Below are positions 7,589-15,324 of a stretch of 40,887 bases of DNA, in pieces. A program made the translations under genes and the position numbers. The first letter of the stretch is position 1; each line of letters begins with the position of its first letter. Location of the stretch: the NCBI GenBank assembly GCA_017645985.1, contig JAGCNK010000207.1, positions 1 through 40,887 on the forward strand. The letters are read 5' to 3'. Origin of the DNA: Bacteroidales bacterium. Its GTDB lineage: Bacteria; Bacteroidota; Bacteroidia; Bacteroidales; UBA3824. The notes under the pieces are model-generated. The model saw only the letters and a program-made list of their open reading frames with translations. It had not been told where the DNA came from and did no database searches.

Positions 7589-9100
7589 ATGAAAAAACAC
7601 CTTCTTAGCGTAATGTCTGTTGCTGCGATGATGACGTTGTCGGCTTGCTTCGGCGGTGGCGACAATGGTGGCAGCAATGGTTCAGACAATGGATCTGACA
7701 ATGGTGGCGGACAAAACATGTCGTCTGCCGAAATCATCAAACGTGCCGACGGTTCAGTAATTCGTCTGGGCGGTTACAAGGCTTCCGCTCCCGACATCGA
7801 CGCTCCTATGTACAGCGCATCGCTCAAGGCCGACAATCTTCCCTCTAAGGTTGACTTGCGCCAATACCTCACTCCCGTAGAAAACCAAGGTCAGCTCGGT
7901 TCGTGTACTGCCAACGCCACAGCTGGTGCCTACGAGTATCTTATGTGGTGGCACAAACAAAGTCAGTTTGATTTGAGCCGTCTGTTTCTCTATTACAACA
8001 CCCGCGTTATCGAAAATACTGTAAACGTGGATAATGGAGCTATGATTTTTGATGTAATCAAAGCTTTGCACGACAATGGCGTTTGTAGCGAAAACTCTTG
8101 GCCCTACGTTATTCAGAAATTCAAACAGCGTCCGCCTGAGAACTGTTATGCTGAGGCTAAAGAACACAATATCAGCAAGTATGAACGCATAGCGTTGGAT
8201 CTCGACACTTGGAAAAGCGTTCTTGCAGAGGGCTATCCTATTATTTTTGGTGTTCAGATATTCAATTCGTTTCAGAATCCCCGCAACGGCTTCATCTCTA
8301 TGCCAAGATCCAATGATCAACCTTTAGGCGGTCACGCTATGTGCTGCGTAGGCTATTCTGATCCCGACCGCGTGTTTATCGTGCGCAACTCGTGGGGTCA
8401 CCAGTGGGGCGACAAAGGATACTGCTACATTCCCTACGACTATATGATGAACCGCAAATACAACGACGGCGACTCTTGGGTAATCTACAGCATGGACGGC
8501 GAAATCAATACCGACCAAATCGAGGAAGAGGCTTGGAACGACGACGAGGAGTCGATGTTTGTGGATATGGAAAACGAGTTTACCGATATGTCGGACGAGA
8601 ACTGGGACGCTATGTGTGAAGAACTTGGCGACTATGACATCGTGTTCCGCCTTGGTGCGCTCTACAATTATGCTTGTTGGGGTGACGAGGAGGCTGATCC
8701 CGCAGAAACTAAGGCTGCACTTGAGAAACTCAAAAAAATTCTCGTGATGTTCGGTCTCGACTACTCGCCCAAAAAGGTGCTCAAACACTGCGAGAACCTT
8801 TGGAGCAGCAAGGATAATTTCCTTGAAGAGACGGTAGAGATTCTCTCAAAATATCTGTCGGATGGTGCTCGTGCCACTATCGCAGCCGATATGCTCGAAA
8901 TTTGCGAAGCCGATGGCGATGCCGCAGAAAACGAACGCGTGTTGATTGCAGACCTTGTGACCGAATGGCTCAACGATGACCTCCTTGAGGAATACTACTC
9001 TGAGTATTTCGACGAGGAAGACGAAGACGACTACGACTATTACGAAGACGAAGACGACTATTACTATGATGAAGACTTCGACTATGGTGATGAATTGTAA
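7589..9100 (+). CDS. Papain-like (C1) cysteine peptidase lipoprotein with TerB-like domain and acidic tail
   Basis: This 503-aa lipoprotein has a signal peptide with lipobox LSAC (Cys20), then a Gly/Asn/Asp linker (about 21-43). The C1 papain-like domain covers about 85-300. The nucleophile motif is NQGQLGSCTANA with Cys106, the catalytic His is His249 in GGHAMCCVGY, and the Asn is Asn267 in VRNSWGHQWGDKGY, so the triad appears intact. Residues about 340-462 are helical. The segment AADMLEICEADGDAAENERVLI in pieces around 432-453 resembles the acidic motif of TerB-like domains. The last 40 residues are almost only Asp, Glu and Tyr, suggesting metal binding or an extended anionic tail. It has its own promoter and terminator. 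Membrane anchoring at the cell surface or periplasm is inferred from the lipobox; the substrate is unknown. Confidence 0.85.
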   Translation: MKKHLLSVMSVAAMMTLSACFGGGDNGGSNGSDNGSDNGGGQNMSSAEIIKRADGSVIRLGGYKASAPDIDAPMYSASLKADNLPSKVDLRQYLTPVENQGQLGSCTANATAGAYEYLMWWHKQSQFDLSRLFLYYNTRVIENTVNVDNGAMIFDVIKALHDNGVCSENSWPYVIQKFKQRPPENCYAEAKEHNISKYERIALDLDTWKSVLAEGYPIIFGVQIFNSFQNPRNGFISMPRSNDQPLGGHAMCCVGYSDPDRVFIVRNSWGHQWGDKGYCYIPYDYMMNRKYNDGDSWVIYSMDGEINTDQIEEEAWNDDEESMFVDMENEFTDMSDENWDAMCEELGDYDIVFRLGALYNYACWGDEEADPAETKAALEKLKKILVMFGLDYSPKKVLKHCENLWSSKDNFLEETVEILSKYLSDGARATIAADMLEICEADGDAAENERVLIADLVTEWLNDDLLEEYYSEYFDEEDEDDYDYYEDEDDYYYDEDFDYGDEL

Positions 9101-9127
9101 CAGTCTGTAATACAAACCATTAAAATG

Positions 9128-9161
9128 CCGTCTGTGATTTTTGTCGCAGACGGTTTTTTTT
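9128..9161 (+). terminator. Terminator of the cysteine peptidase gene
   Basis: A GC-rich stem, CCGTCTGTGA pairing with the GCAGACGG side ending at 9153 (one G-U pair), is followed by eight T residues. It lies 27 nt after the stop codon. Confidence 0.85.
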
Positions 9162-9316
9162 ATTCTGCCTTAATGAAAAAAATGACAAAAAAAAGTAAAA
9201 TATTTCACTTTTTATATTAGGGTGCGAAGGGGTTGGAGTGTTATATTAATGAGGATTTGAAAAAACAAACCCCCGATGCAGAAAACTTAAAAATCAACTT
9301 TTAAAATATCACTACC

Positions 9317-9448
9317 ATGAACAATACATTCTACACCCCAGCAAGTTTTGACGCCGATCTGATGGAGTCTGCCGACACAACATCTTTAGTAGAAATGATA
9401 GCAACTCTCGCTATGGACGACGCCGACGATTTTTACAGCGAAATCTAA
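9317..9448 (+). CDS. 43-aa acidic small protein, unknown
   Basis: This short open frame encodes 43 residues: MNNTFYTPASFDADLMESAD, then TTSLVEMIATLAMDDADDFY and SEI. It is acidic, has no Lys or Arg, and shows no signal peptide. It is bracketed by the peptidase terminator on the left and its own strong terminator at 9501-9557 on the right, so it occupies a separate transcription unit. An A-rich stretch precedes the ATG, as is common for Bacteroidota start sites. The ending DDADDFYSEI recalls the Asp/Tyr-rich tail of the neighbouring peptidase. It could be a peptide substrate, a regulator or a chance frame. Evidence that it is translated is only contextual. Confidence 0.5.
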   Translation: MNNTFYTPASFDADLMESADTTSLVEMIATLAMDDADDFYSEI

Positions 9449-9500
9449 CAAAACTATAACTTTGTGAGCACTTAATCAAACTCGCAACCTAATCAAACAC

Positions 9501-9557
9501 AAAAACGGATTGTTCTAAAACCGCGTGTCCGCGTCTTGAACAATCCGTTTTTTTTTA
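9501..9557 (+). terminator. Strong, probably bidirectional terminator
   Basis: A perfect 15-bp stem (9501-9515 with 9538-9552) has an inner GC-rich segment that includes CGCG repeats and runs into a T tract on the plus strand. The other strand also carries T-rich sequence after the stem, so it can close both the small plus-strand ORF and queA, whose stop lies at 9572. Confidence 0.85.
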
Positions 9558-9571
9558 TTTTATTTAACTAA

Positions 9572-10624
9572 CTACAATATAAGCATAGCGTCGCCGTAGG
9601 GTCCGAAGCGGTAACCTTCTTTGAGCGCTATCTGGTACGAGCTCATCAAAAAGTCGAAACCTGCGAACGCCGCCGTGGTCATCAGCATTGTGCTGTACGG
9701 ATGGTGAAAGTTGGTAATGAGGCTTGACGGCACGCTGAACTCGTAGGGCGGGAAGATAAACTTGTTGGTCCATCCTTCGAATGGTTTCAAGAATCCGCTG
9801 GTAGATACAGAGCTCTCCAATGTGCGTGCTGTGGAAATGCCCACCGCGCATACGTTTTTGTGCTCCTCTTTGCCTTTGTTTACAATTTCTACGCACTCGT
9901 CGTTGATGAAAATCTGCTCGCTGTCCATTTTGTGCTTGGTGAGGTCTTCGACATCCACGTTGCGGAAATTGCCCAGACCTACGTGAGCTGTCACTTCTGC
10001 AAAGTTGACACCTACGATCTCCAAACGTTTCAAGAGGTTTTTGCTGAAATGCAGACCTGCTGCCGGAGCAGCCACCGCGCCTTCGTGCTTGGCGTAGATG
10101 GTCTGATAGTTTTCTGCGTCCTCGGGTGTTACGGGGCGGTTGATATATTTTGTGGGCAGAGGAGTCTCGCCCATACTGAAAAGTATCTTTTTGAAATCTT
10201 CGTACTGACCGTCGAAAAGGAATCTGAGTGTGCGGCCGCGTGAGGTTGTGTTGTCGATAACCTCAGCCACCAGGCTGTCGTCTTCGCCGAAATAGAGCTT
10301 GTTGCCAATGCGTATTTTGCGGGCGGGGTCTACAAGTACGTCCCACAGACGCTGTTCGCGGTTGAGTTCGCGGAGCAGGAATACCTCAATTTTAGCGCCG
10401 GTTTTCTCTTTGTTGCCGTACAGCCTTGCCGGAAACACCTTGGTGTTGTTAAGCACCATAACGTCGCCGTCGTTGAAATACTCCACAATGTCTTTGAAAA
10501 TCCTGTGTTCTACAGCCTTGGTCTTGCGGTTGATAACCATAAGCCGTGCCTCGTCCCTGTTTTCGGTTGGGAACATAGCCACCTGCCTGTCGGGAAGTTC
10601 GTACTTAAACTTTGATAATTTCAT
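9572..10624 (-). CDS. queA: SAM:tRNA ribosyltransferase-isomerase QueA
   Basis: QueA transfers and isomerises the ribosyl part of SAM onto 7-aminomethyl-7-deazaguanine in tRNA to make epoxyqueuosine, the penultimate step of queuosine synthesis. The 350-aa protein has the family's normal length and conserved segments: FKYELPDRQVAMFPTENRDEARLMV at the start, VMVLNNTKVFPARLYG, KHEGAVAAPAAGLHFS, VTAHVGLGNFRNVDVEDL and the C-terminal LITNFHHPYSTMLMTTAAFAG. It follows truB on the same strand with a 58-nt gap that contains its own -7 element. Grouping with truB gives two tRNA-modification genes in a row. Confidence 0.97.
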   Translation of the reverse strand: MKLSKFKYELPDRQVAMFPTENRDEARLMVINRKTKAVEHRIFKDIVEYFNDGDVMVLNNTKVFPARLYGNKEKTGAKIEVFLLRELNREQRLWDVLVDPARKIRIGNKLYFGEDDSLVAEVIDNTTSRGRTLRFLFDGQYEDFKKILFSMGETPLPTKYINRPVTPEDAENYQTIYAKHEGAVAAPAAGLHFSKNLLKRLEIVGVNFAEVTAHVGLGNFRNVDVEDLTKHKMDSEQIFINDECVEIVNKGKEEHKNVCAVGISTARTLESSVSTSGFLKPFEGWTNKFIFPPYEFSVPSSLITNFHHPYSTMLMTTAAFAGFDFLMSSYQIALKEGYRFGPYGDAMLIL

Positions 10625-10670
10625 TTGTCAGTTAACTATTTACAAATTTTGTATACAAATTGCAACGTTG

Positions 10671-10678
10671 CAAAATTA
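10671..10678 (-). promoter_or_regulatory. -7 element for queA (TAATTTTG)
   Basis: The minus strand reads TAATTTTG, with a TTTG candidate about 22 bp upstream. The predicted start site falls within the 12-bp palindrome TGCAACGTTGCA (10661-10672). Confidence 0.5.
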
Positions 10679-10682
10679 CAAA

Positions 10683-11414
10683 TTATTCTTGATAATTATC
10701 CAAATTTTTTTCGAAATCTTCTAATTTTATTGCAGTTTCTAACGAAATGGAGCCTATTTTTGTACGTCTGAGGCCGGCAAGGTGAGCGCCCACGCCGAGA
10801 CGTTCGCCTATGTCGTTGGCAAGCGAGCGTATGTAAGTGCCTTTGCTGCAAGCTACTGATGCTTTGAAGAGTTTCTTCTCATCGTCCCATTCTGTAATCT
10901 CTATGGAGTATATCTCGATGGGGTGCGGACGCATTTTTACCTCGTCGCCACGTCCTTTGTGCGCCGAAATGTATGCGGGTTTGCCGTCGATTTTTTTTGC
11001 GCTGTATACCGGAGGATACTGTATCTGGTTGCCTACGAATGATTTAAGGCACTCTTCCACCTGCTCACGGGTGATGTCAGATACGTCTTTGAAGTTTTCG
11101 GGTTCGGTTTCGAGGTCGAAACTCGGAGTGGTGGCTCCAAGCTGCACTGTGGCTATGTACTCTTTGTCGTGGTCTTGAAACGTGGTTATCTCTTTGGTTT
11201 TGCGTCCGGTGCATACTATCAGCAGACCCGATGCCAGGGGATCGAGAGTGCCGGCGTGTCCCACTTTGATTTTTTTTATGCCGAGATGTGTCTTGAGCAT
11301 ATAGCGTACTTTGTTGACAAGGTCGAACGATGTCCATCGTAGCGGCTTGTCAAATACCAATACTTGTCCTAATGTGAAGGGGTCTGTGGGTTGCTGTGTC
11401 TGATTGTCAGGCAT
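10683..11414 (-). CDS. truB: tRNA pseudouridine(55) synthase TruB
   Basis: TruB isomerises U55 in the T-loop of tRNAs to pseudouridine. The 243-aa product has LVFDKPLRWTSFDLVNKVR at the start and the catalytic motif HAGTLDPLASGLL with the catalytic Asp at about residue 58. KEYIATVQLGATTPSFDLE, QYPPVYSAKKIDGKPAY, ACSKGTYIRSLANDIGERLG and AGLRRTKIG complete the family signature. An extra C-terminal PUA domain as in the E. coli enzyme is not evident; length agrees with the short form. It lies 14 nt downstream of yidD, so it is the third gene of tdk-yidD-truB. Confidence 0.96.
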   Translation of the reverse strand: MPDNQTQQPTDPFTLGQVLVFDKPLRWTSFDLVNKVRYMLKTHLGIKKIKVGHAGTLDPLASGLLIVCTGRKTKEITTFQDHDKEYIATVQLGATTPSFDLETEPENFKDVSDITREQVEECLKSFVGNQIQYPPVYSAKKIDGKPAYISAHKGRGDEVKMRPHPIEIYSIEITEWDDEKKLFKASVACSKGTYIRSLANDIGERLGVGAHLAGLRRTKIGSISLETAIKLEDFEKNLDNYQE

Positions 11415-11428
11415 ATAAATATGAAGTT

Positions 11429-11716
11429 TTAATGTGTGTATTTCTGTTTTGCACGTCGTAGGGCTCTACGGATCTTGTAAAAGTTTGGCGGCGGCACGGG
11501 GTCGTATCCGTGCGTGCCCCAGGGATTGCAGCGCAAGATGCGCCAGGTGGCAAGTATTGTGCCGCGTATTATACCGTGATACTCAACAGCTTGCATAGCG
11601 TAAACCGAACATGTGGGGGTGTGACGGCAGGCGTCGGGCAGCCACGGCGAAATGCAGGCGCGGTAAAACCGTACCGGCAGAAGGTAGATTTGTCTAATTA
11701 CAGCCGCAAGATTCAT
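11429..11716 (-). CDS. yidD: Membrane protein insertion efficiency factor YidD
   Basis: YidD is a small inner-membrane-associated protein that aids insertion of membrane proteins by YidC/Sec. The 95-aa product shows the full family signature: LPVRFYRACISPWLPDACRHTPTCSVYA with Cys30 and Cys36, then AVEYHGIIRGTILATWRILRCNPW and the GYDPVP end. It overlaps the tdk gene by 23 nt and precedes truB by 14 nt. In many genomes yidD sits beside rnpA, but here it is in a nucleotide/tRNA-modification operon. A second YidD-like domain occurs in the window at the C-terminus of an exported protein (18866-19828). Confidence 0.95.
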   Translation of the reverse strand: MNLAAVIRQIYLLPVRFYRACISPWLPDACRHTPTCSVYAMQAVEYHGIIRGTILATWRILRCNPWGTHGYDPVPPPNFYKIRRALRRAKQKYTH

Positions 11717-12293
11717 TAAGCAACTCTTTTACGTTGGATATTTTGCTGTAACATTCGCGGCAGAGCGGTTCGTAAGTGTTTTTTTCTCCGAGACTTACCA
11801 GATTGTCGTCGGCAGATAGGCGGTGCGAGAACTGCGCCAGCGATCCGCAGCGTGTGCAGACGGCGTGCACCTTGGTTACGTCGTCGGCTATGCACATCAT
11901 TGAACCCATAGGTCCGAACGGACGTCCGAGATAGTCCATGTCTAATCCGGCTGCTATCACCCTCACGCCTCTGAATGCGAGTGTGCGGCATACGCTGGTG
12001 AGGTCGTTGTCGAAAAACTGCGCCTCGTCGATGCCTATCACCTGAGCGTCGCCGGCAAGCGCCAGTATGTCGGTGCTTTTGGCCACTACGGTAGATTGTA
12101 TGGAATGCTTGTCGTGCGACACCACGGCGGTGGCGCTGTAGCGGGTGTCGGTCGACGGTTTGAATATGGCGGTTCTGAGTCCTGCAATCTGTGCGCGGCG
12201 CAGACGGCGGATGAGTTCTTCAGTTTTGCCCGAAAACATTGAGCCTGAGATTACTTCGATGCTTCCGGCGTGGCATTTGGGTTCAAGAAACAT
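11694..12293 (-). CDS. tdk: Thymidine kinase
   Basis: This type II thymidine kinase phosphorylates thymidine with ATP in the salvage pathway. The 199-aa protein has the P-loop GSMFSGKTEELIRR (17-24 core) and the Walker B-like IDEAQFF with Asp89-Glu90. The lasso-region motif reads GLDMDYLGRPFGPM. Two Cys pairs of a structural zinc site lie at Cys146/Cys149 and Cys178/Cys181. Its last 23 nt overlap the start of yidD, suggesting coupled translation. A promoter with TTTG and TACATTTG spaced by 19 bp lies directly upstream, after the ispD stop, so it starts its own operon. Confidence 0.96.
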   Translation of the reverse strand: MFLEPKCHAGSIEVISGSMFSGKTEELIRRLRRAQIAGLRTAIFKPSTDTRYSATAVVSHDKHSIQSTVVAKSTDILALAGDAQVIGIDEAQFFDNDLTSVCRTLAFRGVRVIAAGLDMDYLGRPFGPMGSMMCIADDVTKVHAVCTRCGSLAQFSHRLSADDNLVSLGEKNTYEPLCRECYSKISNVKELLNESCGCN

Positions 12294-12321
12294 AGCTTAA
12301 GTATTGATTTTTTTGCGATGG

Positions 12322-12352
12322 CAAATGTAACCAAAATGCGGATATTTTCAAA
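12322..12352 (-). promoter_or_regulatory. Promoter of tdk-yidD-truB
   Basis: On the minus strand TTTG (12349-12352) and TACATTTG (12322-12329) are separated by exactly 19 bp, the standard Bacteroidota -33/-7 arrangement. It lies between the ispD stop and the tdk start. Confidence 0.7.
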
Positions 12353-12368
12353 CACGGCGGCCAATAAT

Positions 12369-13055
12369 TTACTTGGCGTTTTTGGTGCGTGAAATTACAA
12401 ACTGGGCGAAGTTGATGTCGTCGAACGTGGTGATTTTGATGTTGTTTTTTTCGCCTTCGATAAGGTTGATGGTTTCGCCGTACTGCTCCACCACCGAGGC
12501 GTCGTCGGTAAACATCTGAGTGTAAGGCTGCTGGTATGCCTTGCGCAGAACGTCGGCGTGAAACACCTGAGGGGTCTGTATCAGTTTTACTGTGTTGCGG
12601 TCTATGATTTTGCTGCTGCCGTCGGCTGCCACGGTGCGTATCGATTCGGGCGGATTGATGCACGGCACGGCGTTGCCTTTGAGTGCCGCCTGGGTGTAGC
12701 ACTGCGCTATGCACGATACCGACACGAGAGGTCGCACTCCGTCGTGAACTCCCACAATGTCGACCTCGGGTCCGAGTGTGTCAACTGCGTTTTTTACCGA
12801 ATGAAACCGCTCTGCTCCGCCGTAGACATATCTGTAAGAGTCGGGACGGAGAAAAGGCTGCGAGAGTTTTCTCCAAAACTCACCGAGACCTTGCGGCAGC
12901 ACCAGTATCACCTCTATTTCGGGGTCGAAACTGCGAAACTGGTTTACAGTGCGGCACAGGATGGGCATGCCGTCGAGGTCAAGAAACTGTTTGGGCGTAC
13001 TCATACCCATGCGCAGGCCTTTGCCGCCTGCCACAATTATTACGGCGCGTTTCAT
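12369..13055 (-). CDS. ispD: 2-C-methyl-D-erythritol 4-phosphate cytidylyltransferase
   Basis: IspD makes CDP-methylerythritol from MEP and CTP in the non-mevalonate isoprenoid pathway. The 228-aa protein has the nucleotide-binding start VAGGKGLRMGMSTPKQFL and the motif ILCRTVNQF. YVYGGAERFHSVKNAV, VGVHDGVRPLVS, IRTVAADGSSKIIDRNTVKLIQTPQ and TDDASVVEQYG complete it. The length is normal. Its start codon overlaps the stop of the GAF-protein gene as TGATG, so it is coupled to the Che-like signalling run although the function is unrelated. Confidence 0.95.
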   Translation of the reverse strand: MKRAVIIVAGGKGLRMGMSTPKQFLDLDGMPILCRTVNQFRSFDPEIEVILVLPQGLGEFWRKLSQPFLRPDSYRYVYGGAERFHSVKNAVDTLGPEVDIVGVHDGVRPLVSVSCIAQCYTQAALKGNAVPCINPPESIRTVAADGSSKIIDRNTVKLIQTPQVFHADVLRKAYQQPYTQMFTDDASVVEQYGETINLIEGEKNNIKITTFDDINFAQFVISRTKNAK

Positions 13056-13915
13056 CAGGCTGCGGGTGTGATGTTGTCAGATATGTACTGCGCCACGCGC
13101 TTGTTGATTTTTTCGGAGAGCAGCGCCATGTTGAAGTTCTTCTTCTCAAATGTGGCTAACTCTACAAGCGCCACGGTCTGCTTGCCGTAAACGAGCGGTA
13201 TAAATATAAGGTGTCGTGGCGAACCCTGACCAAGTCCTGAAACTACCACTTGGATGTAGTTTTCGGGAATGTTGTCGAGTTCGAGGGTCTTCTTGTCCTT
13301 GGCTACCTGACCGTTGATGCCTTCGCCGATTTCGAATGTGCGGTCGGTGTCGGGCGTGTAGTATGCGTAGGTGCTTTTGATTTCGTACTTTCCGATTTTG
13401 GGATTGAGCGCGTAAGCCACACCCTGCACAATGTCGAACACTTTGGCAAAGTTGCTGAGCAGCTTGTCGAAATATTCGTTGAGGTCGGCAGTCTGTTCCA
13501 GGTCGGCGGCAATCTGGTTTGCCACCTGGTCGAGGTGCTTGTTTTCCTCCGCCTCGCGTTTGGCTTTCTGCTGTTTCTCCTGGCGGGCCTTCTCCTGCTT
13601 TATTTCCTCGTTGTTGTCGTCGGCATCGCTGCGTGCGTTGGCTAGGTCGTCGGAGTTTACTCTGTCGGTAGAGCCTTTTACAGAGAGGAAGTCGAGCTGC
13701 GACTCGGTAACGCTTGCCTGGTGGAATATTTTCTTGGCGTAGGCAGTAGTGGCGGCTGCCCATATAGCCGAAACCGCCGCAAATCCCAGGAGTATGTTTT
13801 TATAGTACTCTTGAAGTTGCGGTATCAAGGCGGCTGTAATCACCGCTACGCACACCACAATCCATATTGTGAGCGCAGTAGCTATATTTTTTTTGGCCTT
13901 GTCGAATTTTTTCAT
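13055..13915 (-). CDS. Membrane-anchored GAF-domain protein with charged coiled coil
   Basis: This 286-aa protein has two N-terminal transmembrane segments (about 11-34 and 37-60), a strongly charged Lys/Glu/Gln segment likely to be a coiled coil (about 95-140), and a C-terminal GAF-like domain (about 145-280). Supporting motifs for GAF are VQGVAYALNPKIGKYEIKSTYAYY, GEGINGQVAKDKKTLELDNIP and PLVYGKQTVALVELATF. GAF domains sense small ligands or mediate signalling contacts; no catalytic output domain is attached. It follows cheB by 10 nt and is coupled to ispD by a TGATG overlap. Position suggests it is a sensor or scaffold for the CheR/CheB pair. The ligand is unknown. Confidence 0.82.
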   Translation of the reverse strand: MKKFDKAKKNIATALTIWIVVCVAVITAALIPQLQEYYKNILLGFAAVSAIWAAATTAYAKKIFHQASVTESQLDFLSVKGSTDRVNSDDLANARSDADDNNEEIKQEKARQEKQQKAKREAEENKHLDQVANQIAADLEQTADLNEYFDKLLSNFAKVFDIVQGVAYALNPKIGKYEIKSTYAYYTPDTDRTFEIGEGINGQVAKDKKTLELDNIPENYIQVVVSGLGQGSPRHLIFIPLVYGKQTVALVELATFEKKNFNMALLSEKINKRVAQYISDNITPAA

Positions 13916-13925
13916 GGTATGATCG

Positions 13926-14480
13926 TCATTTAAGGTTTTTCAAAAAGTCAATTATCTCGTTTGTTACCATTATGTGGTCTACTTCGGTGGCTTTGATGGC
14001 AGCCGTGGTCATTGTCTTTACCTGGCATTCGTCGGGCGACTGCACTATCACCGTGCCTCCGGCGTCTTTGATGGCCTTGAGCCCGAGGGCGCCGTCCTTG
14101 TTGGCTCCTGAGAGCAGTATTCCCACCGAGTCGGTTTTGAAGGTTTTGGCTATCGAAAAGAATGTTACGTCGATCGACGGCCGCGAATGGTTTACAGGTT
14201 CTTCTGTTGATAGCGAAAACTGGTTGTTGGCGTCAACGTACATGTGATAGTTGGCTGGAGCGAGGTAAGCTATGCCCGGCATCACGGTGTCTTTGTCGAA
14301 AGGCTCGCAAATCGGTATGTTTGATTTAAGCGATAGTGCCTCCACAAATCCGCCCCTGACGTTTTTGAGACGGTGCAGGCATAGGAAAATAGTGTGAGGG
14401 TAGTTGCGCGGTATGCTCGATAGCAACGCCGTCACCGTTTGAAAGCTTCCTGCCGATCCTCCTATTACAATGTTGCCCAT
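13926..14480 (-). CDS. CheB-type protein-glutamate methylesterase domain, no receiver
   Basis: This is the catalytic half of a CheB methylesterase, 184 aa, without the response-regulator domain that normally controls it. The active-site residues are visible: Ser9 in IGGSAGS, His36 in LCLHRLKN and Asp129 in LLSGANKDGALGL. The RPSIDVTF motif is at about 100-107. CheB removes methyl groups from glutamates or deamidates glutamines on receptors. Here it follows two CheR-like genes and precedes a GAF protein, while no CheA, CheW or MCP is present in the window. Lacking a receiver domain, it may be controlled by protein partners. Spacing to the neighbours is 7 and 10 nt. Confidence 0.9.
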   Translation of the reverse strand: MGNIVIGGSAGSFQTVTALLSSIPRNYPHTIFLCLHRLKNVRGGFVEALSLKSNIPICEPFDKDTVMPGIAYLAPANYHMYVDANNQFSLSTEEPVNHSRPSIDVTFFSIAKTFKTDSVGILLSGANKDGALGLKAIKDAGGTVIVQSPDECQVKTMTTAAIKATEVDHIMVTNEIIDFLKNLK

Positions 14481-14487
14481 AACCTTT

Positions 14488-15321
14488 TTACTTTTGAACT
14501 TTTACAAAAATGTTTTCGTTTTTCGACACCGGGATAAATGTTCCACGGTAGTCGCATCCGCTGAGATTCTCGCGTATGCCTATTATGAAGTATCCGCCGC
14601 TGACGATGGTCTTGGCAAGGTTGTCAACCACCATTTTCTTGGTCTGGACGTTCATGTATAGCATACGGTCGCGAAACAGCACAAGGTTGAATCCGTTGTC
14701 GGGCGGAGGAGTGCTGATGATGTCGCCTTTGAGGAATATGACGTTGTCGAGCAGCTGCGACGAAAAATAGTCGTATTTGTCTTCTCGGGTGAGATAGTGA
14801 GTCAGTTCGGCGTCCGGGTCTATTTTTTTGAAGTTTGCCGAGCTGATTTCTAATTTCTTCTGGTCGATGAATCCGCTTTTGGCGTCGTTGAGTATCTTGT
14901 GGATGGGCGATGTGGCGTATACAGTGCACCGGTTGAGGATGCGTTTGCGGTGGAGAATCACCAGCAGCGAGTAGAGCTCGTCGTCGCCGCATATCTGGGG
15001 AATCCATATTTTGCAGAGCGTCTCGTTTTTGAGTTTCTCCACAATGTTGTCTTCCAGAAACTTCCACATAGAGTAGTCGCGAAACATCTCGGTTGTAGGC
15101 ACGAATATTTCCGACACGAACAGGTCGGCAAAGTAGTTGTCGGCCATAAGCTTGTTTACGAGGCGGTCGGGAGTCTGCACGCCGTGCATATACATCGACC
15201 TTGTCATACGGTGCATAAGGATGTCTTGCGAGTAGTACGAGAAGTCTACGTCGCGGAGCGTGCGCACTGTCGAAATGATTTTTCTGAAATCCTCGTGTGG
15301 TATGTTAAGAAATTCGTCCAT
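14488..15321 (-). CDS. CheR-like protein with degenerate SAM-binding motifs
   Basis: This 277-aa protein aligns by eye over its whole length with the CheR methyltransferase encoded just upstream. Shared landmarks are TVRTLRDVDFSYYS, VPTTEMFRDYSMW and RCTVYATSPIHKIL. The key methyltransferase motifs are altered: the GCSTGQEVYS of the neighbour reads QICGDDELYS here (109-118), and CRNVLIYF reads FRDRMLYM (about 226-233). It is therefore probably a non-catalytic CheR paralogue, perhaps a receptor-binding or regulatory subunit. It lies 3 nt after the intact cheR and 7 nt before cheB. Loss of activity is inferred from the motifs only. Confidence 0.82.
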   Translation of the reverse strand: MDEFLNIPHEDFRKIISTVRTLRDVDFSYYSQDILMHRMTRSMYMHGVQTPDRLVNKLMADNYFADLFVSEIFVPTTEMFRDYSMWKFLEDNIVEKLKNETLCKIWIPQICGDDELYSLLVILHRKRILNRCTVYATSPIHKILNDAKSGFIDQKKLEISSANFKKIDPDAELTHYLTREDKYDYFSSQLLDNVIFLKGDIISTPPPDNGFNLVLFRDRMLYMNVQTKKMVVDNLAKTIVSGGYFIIGIRENLSGCDYRGTFIPVSKNENIFVKVQK

Positions 15322-15324
15322 AGC

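Noticed and set aside
12558..13190. Plus-strand open frames of 158 and 210 codons.
   Set aside because: Both are shadows of ispD and the GAF-protein gene, which have conserved motifs on the minus strand.
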